This document shows, one piece after another, positions 42,852 through 49,037 of a stretch of DNA of 64,000 nt (the first letter of the stretch is position 1; each line of letters begins with the position of its first letter). The stretch lies in contig NZ_CP086120.1 in assembly GCF_021216675.1 (NCBI RefSeq), positions 3,532,501-3,596,500 on the forward strand, given 5' to 3'. Both the position numbers and the translations under genes were made by a program. The notes under the pieces are model-generated. The model did no database searches, was not told where the DNA came from, and saw only the letters and a list, made by a program, of their open reading frames with translations. Source of the DNA: Streptomyces gobiensis. Lineage in GTDB: Bacteria; Actinomycetota; Actinomycetes; Streptomycetales; Streptomycetaceae.

Positions 42852-42874
42852 GAGGGAAGAGGACACCTACAACC

Positions 42875-43759
42875 ATGGCTATCTTCCTCACCAAGGAAAG
42901 CAAGGTCATCGTCCAGGGGATGACCGGCTCCGAGGGCCAGAAGCACACCAAGCGCATGCTGGCCTCCGGTACCAACATCGTCGGCGGCGTGAACCCCCGT
43001 AAGGCGGGCACCAAGGTCGACTTCGACGGGCAGGAGATCCCGGTCTTCGGCGGCGTCAAGGAGGCCATGGAGGCCACCGGCGCCGATGTCACCGTCATCT
43101 TCGTCCCGGAGAAGTTCACCAAGGACGCGGTCATCGAGGCGATCGACGCCGAGATCCCGCTCGCCGTGGTGATCACCGAGGGCATCGCAGTGCACGACAC
43201 GGCCGCGTTCTGGGCGCACGCCGGTGCGAAGGGCAACAAGACCCGCATCATCGGCCCCAACTGCCCCGGTCTTATCACCCCGGGCCAGTCCAACGCGGGC
43301 ATCATTCCGGCCGACATCACCAAGCCGGGCCGGATCGGTCTGGTGTCGAAGTCCGGCACGCTGACCTACCAGATGATGTACGAGCTCCGTGACATCGGCT
43401 TCAGCTCCTGCGTCGGCATCGGCGGTGACCCGATCATCGGCACCACCCACATCGACGCCCTGGCGGCCTTCGAGGCCGACCCGGACACCGACCTGATCGT
43501 GATGATCGGTGAGATCGGCGGTGACGCCGAGGAGCGTGCGGCCGACTTCGTCAAGGCCAACGTCACCAAGCCGGTCGTCGGCTATGTCGCGGGCTTCACC
43601 GCCCCCGAGGGCAAGACCATGGGCCACGCCGGTGCCATTGTCTCCGGCTCCTCCGGCACTGCCCAGGCGAAGCAGGAGGCCCTTGAGGCCGCCGGTGTGA
43701 AGGTCGGCAAGACGCCGTCCGAGACCGCGCGTCTTGCGCGCGAGATCCTCGGCGGCTGA
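42875..43759 (+). CDS. sucD: Succinyl-CoA synthetase alpha subunit
   Basis: The 294-residue subunit has the CoA-binding Rossmann domain ([17 protein letters not shown] ... [14 protein letters not shown]), [11 protein letters not shown], and the phospho-histidine loop [15 protein letters not shown] in which the active-site His is phosphorylated. It pairs with SucC, directly upstream with a 23-base gap containing an AAGAGG site. A 15-bp terminator follows 20 bases after the stop. Confidence 0.98.
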   Translation: MAIFLTKESKVIVQGMTGSEGQKHTKRMLASGTNIVGGVNPRKAGTKVDFDGQEIPVFGGVKEAMEATGADVTVIFVPEKFTKDAVIEAIDAEIPLAVVITEGIAVHDTAAFWAHAGAKGNKTRIIGPNCPGLITPGQSNAGIIPADITKPGRIGLVSKSGTLTYQMMYELRDIGFSSCVGIGGDPIIGTTHIDALAAFEADPDTDLIVMIGEIGGDAEERAADFVKANVTKPVVGYVAGFTAPEGKTMGHAGAIVSGSSGTAQAKQEALEAAGVKVGKTPSETARLAREILGG

Positions 43760-43779
43760 GCCTGCGCCAAGCGCACGGT

Positions 43780-43813
43780 ACGGTCCCGCCCCTGACAGCA
43801 GGGGCGGGACCGT
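43780..43813 (+). terminator. Terminator of the sucCD operon
   Basis: A perfect 15-bp stem (43780-43794/43799-43813) with loop ACAG is followed by CCTTGTTT. Confidence 0.92.
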
Positions 43814-43821
43814 CCTTGTTT

Positions 43822-43848
43822 GTGCGGGAGGTGCGGGAGGTGCGGGAG
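43822..43848 (+). repeat. 9-bp tandem repeat, three units
   Basis: Three perfect GTGCGGGAG units follow the sucCD terminator directly. Confidence 0.85.
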
Positions 43849-44035
43849 CGATGGGTGGGGTGTTTCTCGTGTTCTGACCGAAGTCGCTGGATTGTTATGC
43901 TTCTTCTACCGGTCAGTAGCGCTGTAATAGGGGTGGATCGGGCATATCCTTCTTGACCTGATGTACAAGAGCGCAAGAAGCTTTCCCAGCCTCCCCCCAG
44001 TTCCCTTCCATCTCTGAGAAGTTGGACTGCCTTCT

Positions 44036-44848
44036 ATGCGCATCCCTAACCTTTCCGCGGCAGTAGCCGCCTCGGCGGCGACTTCGATGCTGCTCCTCGC
44101 GGGCGCCGCTCCCGCCTTCGCGACCAACGAGGCCACCTTTTCCGTGAAGCTGCGCCAGTCGCTGCCCCGTACCGCCACCGACGCCAAGGACGGAGTGCCG
44201 CAGAAGCCGCCCGCCCAGTGCCCCGGCATACCCGAGGATCAGGACGGCTGGCACTTTGTGCTGCCCACCAACAAGGCCGAGTTCGTCAAGCTCACCGTGA
44301 CCTTCAAGGACGGCGGCACGGAGACCCTGACCGACTTCGGGCCGCCGTCCGCCAAGCACGCCTACGTGGGCTCCGCGCCCGGAGACACCCTCATCAAGGT
44401 CGAGGCCGAGGTGAAGCTCAACTCCCCCAAGGAGAAGCTCGACACCGGACTCCCGTTCGAGAAGTTCAACCTGTCCCACACCTGCCCCGCGGTTGAAGAG
44501 GCGGCTGACGACAACGCGGTCGACGGCGCCGTCGACGATGCCACGGGCAAGGTGCCGGAGGAGGTCGACGTCGACGTCGAGGTCTCCGTCGGCGGCGACA
44601 AGGGCGAGGAAGGCGCGACCGGCGCGCCGGAGGGCGACGAGAAGACGTCGGAGGACTCGGAGTCCGGGGCCAAGGCCCAGGATGACGCGGAGGCCAAGTC
44701 GGCCAAGGCGGCGGAGGGCGACCTTGCCGAGACCGGCAACAGCGCGCCGGTCGCGGCGCTGGGTGCGGCGGCTGCGGCGCTGGTTGGGGCCGGCGGGTAT
44801 CTGGTGCTGCGGCGCCGTAAGGCGGCGGCTGTGGGGCAGCAGGACTGA
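44036..44848 (+). CDS. Secreted cell-wall protein with LAETG sorting signal
   Basis: The 270-residue product has a signal peptide (LSAAVAASAATSMLLLAGAAPAFA). Next is a ~110-residue beta-rich domain (CPGIPEDQDGWHFVLPTNKAEFVKLTVTFKDGG ... NLSHTCP) with two Cys that may form a disulfide. An acidic low-complexity stalk follows. The tail is LAETG at ~230 with a hydrophobic span and RRRK. It is predicted to be anchored to peptidoglycan by a class E-type sortase. The CPxxxxxxDGWHFVLP core recurs in Streptomyces surface proteins of unknown role. A T-tract terminator follows 26 bases past the stop. Confidence 0.82.
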   Translation: MRIPNLSAAVAASAATSMLLLAGAAPAFATNEATFSVKLRQSLPRTATDAKDGVPQKPPAQCPGIPEDQDGWHFVLPTNKAEFVKLTVTFKDGGTETLTDFGPPSAKHAYVGSAPGDTLIKVEAEVKLNSPKEKLDTGLPFEKFNLSHTCPAVEEAADDNAVDGAVDDATGKVPEEVDVDVEVSVGGDKGEEGATGAPEGDEKTSEDSESGAKAQDDAEAKSAKAAEGDLAETGNSAPVAALGAAAAALVGAGGYLVLRRRKAAAVGQQD

Positions 44849-44873
44849 CGTTCTCTTCCCCTCCTGTGTGTGA

Positions 44874-44915
44874 GGGCGGTGCCGGGCCTCGGCGGGGGCC
44901 CGGCACCGCCCTTTT
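44874..44915 (+). terminator. Intrinsic terminator with U-tract after the LAETG protein gene
   Basis: A perfect 15-bp stem (44874-44888/44897-44911) is followed by TTTT, the classical form and uncommon in this GC-rich window. Confidence 0.93.
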
Positions 44916-44954
44916 GGGTTCCCGGAGAGTTCCCCTTGCCGGGGCGGGGGCGCC

Positions 44955-45091
44955 GGGGGTGGGTGTCCCCGTATCCCGCCCCTTCCCGGAAACCGGGGCT
45001 TCGCCCCGGGGCCCCGGGGTTGAGCGGGTGCGGGACGGTGGCCGGTGTTGTGCCCACCCGTTCCGCCCTGCGGAACGACTGCCCACAACAC
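44955..45091 (+). repeat. Dispersed intergenic palindromic repeat, copy 4 (arm A)
   Basis: GGTGTCCCCGTATCCCGCCC, GGGGCTTCGCCCC and a GTTGTGCCCACCCGTTCCGC core are present and end at GCCCACAACA. It marks the left boundary of the peptide-export cassette. Confidence 0.85.
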
Positions 45092-45455
45092 CTGCGGTTA
45101 TTTCGGCAGTTGCTGACAGTTATTCGTGGACGCAGCTTTCCAATTGCTTTAAGTGTGGGTATGTCCTTTCTTAATCAACTCCCGAGCAGGGTAGGAGGAT
45201 TGACCAGGCGTCATGTGAAGAAGTTGTTACCGTTCGGTAGGCAGGGGTGCACATTGGTGCGAGTTGTGATGTCGAAGTGTTCACCGAACCATCAGATAGG
45301 CGCATTGCGTTGTAGTGGGTTGACGTGATTGGATCTTGCCGGTGCGGGAGTCGTCATCAGCGGTTGACCGATGAATCGGTCGTGTCCGCTTTGTCACCGA
45401 CCCGGCCGTCCCCATTTCCGGATGCCCACACAGTTATTGAAGGGAATAGCAAGTC
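45092..45455 (+). promoter_or_regulatory. Upstream region of the peptide precursor gene
   Basis: This 364-base stretch is clearly less GC-rich than its surroundings. It holds a perfect inverted repeat GACCGATGAATCGGTC (45366-45381), which overlaps a TTGACC box at 45364-45369 and could be an operator. A second TTGACG lies at about 45318-45323. A weak ribosome-binding site (GAAGGGA, ~10 bases before the ATG) closes it. A small open frame at 45161 lacks a good ribosome-binding site and is not called. Confidence 0.45.
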
Positions 45456-45680
45456 ATGCGTAACGACTTCACCCAGGTTGAGACCCGCGAGATCGCCGAC
45501 AGTGAGCTTGACAACATTTCCGGTGGCGTCGGCGTCACCGCCGCCGCCACCGCCGGTGACTACGGTGTCGCCACGGGCGTTGACGGTGCCGCGGTCGTCG
45601 GTGCTGCCGAGACCACCGTTGCCGCGGTGCCGGTTGACCAGATCACCCAGCTGGTCAATGTGCAGACCACCGGCATCTGA
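45456..45680 (+). CDS. Double-glycine-leader peptide precursor of an NHLM-type export system
   Basis: The 74-residue product starts with a 24-residue acidic leader ending ELDNISGG, the double-glycine signal cut by C39 peptidases of bacteriocin exporters (compare the E-L-x-x-I-x-G-G leaders of class II lanthipeptides). The remaining 50 residues (VGVTAAATAGDYGVATG ... QLVNVQTTGI) are rich in Ala, Val, Gly and Thr, carry four acidic residues, and have no Cys, Ser, Lys, Arg or His. A lanthionine product is thus impossible and a classic cationic bacteriocin unlikely. HlyD, C39-ABC and ABC genes follow downstream. A terminator at 45760 suggests the precursor is mostly made from its own short mRNA. 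Its activity is unknown. Confidence 0.82.
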   Translation: MRNDFTQVETREIADSELDNISGGVGVTAAATAGDYGVATGVDGAAVVGAAETTVAAVPVDQITQLVNVQTTGI

Positions 45681-45759
45681 CAGCAGAGTTCACGACGAAA
45701 CTCACAGTCAGAAGCGTTACCCGACCTACCGGTATATCTGAATACCAGCAGGGTCAGCC

Positions 45760-45788
45760 AGGCCCCCGGAACTCCATTCCGGGGGCCT
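45760..45788 (+). terminator. Terminator between the precursor and transport genes
   Basis: A perfect 12-bp stem (45760-45771/45777-45788) with a 5-nt loop lies 79 bases after the precursor stop and ~105 bases before the HlyD-like start. It would give high precursor and low transporter mRNA by partial readthrough or separate promoters. Confidence 0.85.
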
Positions 45789-45893
45789 TAGGTGCCATTG
45801 CCCACCGGTGGTCATCTGCGCGGCTCGGTGTCTGTGTTACGGTCATGCACCGCTAAGCCTGACCGAGATAAACGCAGTTGAAGGAATAGTCCC

Positions 45894-46700
45894 GTGGAGT
45901 TCCGGCAAAAGGCGCTTTCCAAGCTGCAGTCGCCTGAGGAGCTCGACATACCGGTGCGCTTCGCCCGGCCGCAGGGCTGGCTCGTACTGGCTGTTACGGC
46001 AGGCGTCATGGCCGTCGCGGCCTTCTGGGCCGTGACCGGTGATGTGACGTCCAAGCTGAGCGCACCGGGAATCCTGACCCGTGCGGGGGGCAGTTACATC
46101 CTGCAGAGCCCCGTCTCGGGGCAAGTCACCGCGGCCCTCGCCGAAGAGGGCGACATGCTTCCCGAGGGCGCACCGGTGCTCAGTGTACGTACGGATGAGG
46201 GGGTCCAGGCCGTACGCACCGTGGCCGCGGGCCGGGTGACCTCGCTGGTGGCCAAGATAGGCACGGTGGTCACCACCGGAGCGGATGTGGCGACCGTGGA
46301 GCGCGTCGACAGCGCCGATGACCCACTGGTGGCGATGCTGTACATGCCGGGCGGCAGCGGATCGACGGTCCCGGTGGGCGCCCGGGTGGACCTGTCCATT
46401 CAGTCCGTGCCGACGCAGCAGTTCGGTGTGTTGAGAGGCCGCGTCAAGGCGGTCGGCCGGATTCCCCAGACGCGACAGCAGATCACCAGTTTCCTCGGCG
46501 ACAGCCAGTTGGGCGAGCAGTTCTCGAAGCAGGGCCACCCGGTAGCGGTGATGGTCCAACTGGAACGGTCGACGGGCACCAAGTCCGGCTACAGATGGTC
46601 ATCGACGGACGGACCACCCTATGCGATCGAGTCCATGACGATGGTCAGTGGCGCCATCCACCTGGCCGCGCAGCGTCCGGTCGATTGGCTGCTGCCATGA
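45894..46700 (+). CDS. HlyD-like secretion protein of an NHLM-type peptide export system
   Basis: The 268-residue protein has a short cytoplasmic N terminus (VEFRQKALSKLQSPEELDIPVRFARP), one transmembrane helix (~30-50, GWLVLAVTAGVMAVAAFWAV), and a lipoyl/HlyD-type barrel (YILQSPVSGQVTAALAEEGDMLPEGAPVLSV). It matches the adaptor (NHLM secretion protein) that pairs with two ABC proteins in peptide export. The QSPEELD opening is characteristic of this group. GTG 45894 follows GAAGGA. Its stop overlaps the next ATG by four bases. Confidence 0.87.
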   Translation: MEFRQKALSKLQSPEELDIPVRFARPQGWLVLAVTAGVMAVAAFWAVTGDVTSKLSAPGILTRAGGSYILQSPVSGQVTAALAEEGDMLPEGAPVLSVRTDEGVQAVRTVAAGRVTSLVAKIGTVVTTGADVATVERVDSADDPLVAMLYMPGGSGSTVPVGARVDLSIQSVPTQQFGVLRGRVKAVGRIPQTRQQITSFLGDSQLGEQFSKQGHPVAVMVQLERSTGTKSGYRWSSTDGPPYAIESMTMVSGAIHLAAQRPVDWLLP

Positions 46701-49036
46701 GCGCCCCCCAGGAGCCCGCAGCCGCACAGTCGCCACCGCGGGCGGAGCGCGGACGGCGCCGTGCGACCCCGAACAGCGGGCGACGCCGTCCACCCGCGAA
46801 CGGCGGACGGCGCCGGTCCAACCAGGCGCCCAGGACAGGGCCCAAGCCGGCACCGAAGGGGAAGAAGGGGAAGAAGGGGAAGAAGCAGCGGACCGTCCGC
46901 AGTCCCACCGTGCTTCAGATGGAAGCCGTGGAGTGCGGTGCCGCGGCGCTGGCCATGGTGCTCAGCCACCACGGCAAGCATGTGCCGCTGGAAGAACTGC
47001 GGATCGCCTGCGGTGTGTCCCGTGACGGTTCCAGAGCCAGCAACCTGCTCAAGGCGGCACGCGGATACGGCCTCACGGCCAAGGGCATGCAGATGGAGCC
47101 GGCCGCTCTGGCGGAGGTGCGGGCGCCGGCCATCCTGTTCTGGGAGTTCAACCACTACGTCGTCTACGACGGGATGGGGCGGCGTTTCGGCCGACGGGGC
47201 GTGTACATCAACGATCCCAGCCGGGGCCGCCGTTTCATCCCGATGGAGGACTTCGACACCAGTTTCACCGGCGTCGTGCTGACCTTCGAACCCGGCAGCG
47301 GGTTTCGCCGGGGCGGCCGGAAGCCGGGGGTCATGAGCGCCATGCCGACCCGGCTGCGCCGTATGACGGGCACCATGCTGGCCGCTGTGCTCGCCAGCTT
47401 TCTGCTGGTCGTCGTCGGCGCGTCGGTGCCGGCCATGACCCGTACGTACATCGACATGTTCATGTTCGGTAATCAGACGTCGATACTGGGGGTGCTCTTC
47501 GCGTCGATGGCCACCGCGGTGGCGCTCATCGCCGTGCTGACCGCCGCGCAGCAGGCGAATCTGCTGCGCGGACGCATCATCTCCTCGACGCTGGGCAGCG
47601 CCCGCTTCCTGCGCCATCTGCTCAGGCTGCCGGTCACGTTCTTCGCCCAGCGCAGCCCGGCCGACCTCGTCCAGCGCCTGCAGTCCAACGACACGGTGGC
47701 CGAGACCCTGGCACGGGACCTCGCCGCCGCGGGGGTGGACGCGGTGGTGGTCATCCTCTACGCGGTGCTGCTGTGGACCTACGATCCGCAACTCACCGTC
47801 ATCGGGGTCCTGATCGCACTGCTCAACATCGTGGCGATGCGGGTGGTCCTCCGTCTGAGGGCCACCGGTACCCAGAAGCTGCGCGCGGACAACGCCCGGC
47901 TGACCAACACCTCGTACAGCGGCCTCCAGCTGATCGAAACCATGAAGGCGACCGGCGGCGAGAACGGGTACTTCCGCCGCTGGGCCGGTCAGCACGCGAC
48001 CACGCTGGACACCCAGCAGCGACTGGGCGTGCCGACCGCGGCGCTGGCCGTCGTCGCCCCCACGCTCGCGGCGCTCAACAGCGCGCTGATCCTTCTGATC
48101 GGCGGGCAACGGGCGGTGGAGGGTCATATCTCGATCGGTCTGCTCGTCGCCTTCCAGGCGCTGGTGACCAGCTTCACCGCGCCGATCACCCGGCTGAACG
48201 GGGTGGTCGGCCGGCTTCAGGACTTCGCGGCCGATGTGGCCCGGCTCAAGGATGTCGAGAGCTTCCCCGTGGACGCGCTGTACTCACGGCGCGAGCCGGC
48301 CGCGAGTACCCGCAGGCTCAAGGGGCATGTGACGCTGGATAACGTCACGTTCGGGTACAACCCGCTCGACAAACCCCTGCTCTCCGACTTCTCGCTGTCC
48401 GTCGGACCCGGACGGCAGGTCGCGCTCGTCGGCGGATCCGGCAGCGGTAAATCCACCGTGTCCCGGCTGATATCGGGTCTCTACGCTCCATGGGAGGGCG
48501 TGATCCGCATCGACGGGCAGCCGCTGGACGAGATTTCCCGTAGTGCGCTGTCCGCTTCGGTCTCATTCGTCGATCAGGATGTCTTCCTCTTCGAGGGCAC
48601 CGTCCGCGACAACGTGGCGCTCTGGGATCCATCGATATCGGATGAGGCCGTCGTCGCCGCCCTCGAGGACGCCGCCGTTCATGATGTGGTCGCCCGGCGG
48701 CCCGGCGGGCTTCACAGCCGGGTGGAGCAGGACGGCCGCAACTTCTCCGGCGGTCAGCGGCAGCGGCTGGAGATCGCCCGCGCGCTGGTGCGACGGCCCA
48801 GCATTCTGGTCCTGGACGAGGTGACCAGTGCCCTGGACGCGGAGACCGAGCAGGTGATCATCGACAATCTGCGGCGGCGTGGCTGTGCCTGTGTGGTGAT
48901 CGCGCACCGGTTGAGCACGGTGCGCGACAGCGACGAGATCGTCGTGCTGGACGGGGGAACGGTCGTGGAGCGCGGGCGGCACGAGCAACTGGTCGCCGCA
49001 GGTGGGCCGTACGCCGAGCTGGTCAGGGAGCACTGA
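46697..49036 (+). CDS. Peptidase-containing ABC exporter (C39 + permease + ATPase), NHLM type
   Basis: The 779-residue protein has, in order: an unusual ~68-residue basic, disordered tail with RRR and KKGKKGKK clusters; a C39 peptidase (nucleophile Cys80 in MEAVECGAAA, His153 in FNHYVVY, Asp in YINDPSRG); a six-helix ABC permease (~245-480); and an ATPase with Walker A GGSGSGKST (579-587), FSGGQRQR signature, ILVLDEVTSALD Walker B and AHRLST switch. It should cut the precursor after the Gly-Gly and export the core. The ATG overlaps the upstream stop. The basic tail is not usual in the family and may bind the acidic leader, nucleic acid or the membrane. Confidence 0.93.
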   Translation: MSAPQEPAAAQSPPRAERGRRRATPNSGRRRPPANGGRRRSNQAPRTGPKPAPKGKKGKKGKKQRTVRSPTVLQMEAVECGAAALAMVLSHHGKHVPLEELRIACGVSRDGSRASNLLKAARGYGLTAKGMQMEPAALAEVRAPAILFWEFNHYVVYDGMGRRFGRRGVYINDPSRGRRFIPMEDFDTSFTGVVLTFEPGSGFRRGGRKPGVMSAMPTRLRRMTGTMLAAVLASFLLVVVGASVPAMTRTYIDMFMFGNQTSILGVLFASMATAVALIAVLTAAQQANLLRGRIISSTLGSARFLRHLLRLPVTFFAQRSPADLVQRLQSNDTVAETLARDLAAAGVDAVVVILYAVLLWTYDPQLTVIGVLIALLNIVAMRVVLRLRATGTQKLRADNARLTNTSYSGLQLIETMKATGGENGYFRRWAGQHATTLDTQQRLGVPTAALAVVAPTLAALNSALILLIGGQRAVEGHISIGLLVAFQALVTSFTAPITRLNGVVGRLQDFAADVARLKDVESFPVDALYSRREPAASTRRLKGHVTLDNVTFGYNPLDKPLLSDFSLSVGPGRQVALVGGSGSGKSTVSRLISGLYAPWEGVIRIDGQPLDEISRSALSASVSFVDQDVFLFEGTVRDNVALWDPSISDEAVVAALEDAAVHDVVARRPGGLHSRVEQDGRNFSGGQRQRLEIARALVRRPSILVLDEVTSALDAETEQVIIDNLRRRGCACVVIAHRLSTVRDSDEIVVLDGGTVVERGRHEQLVAAGGPYAELVREH

Positions 49037-49037
49037 C

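Noticed and set aside
45161..45328. Small frame upstream of the peptide precursor (MSFLNQLPSRV...)
   Set aside because: It has no convincing ribosome-binding site, no leader motif and no neighbour support; it is kept only as part of the promoter region.
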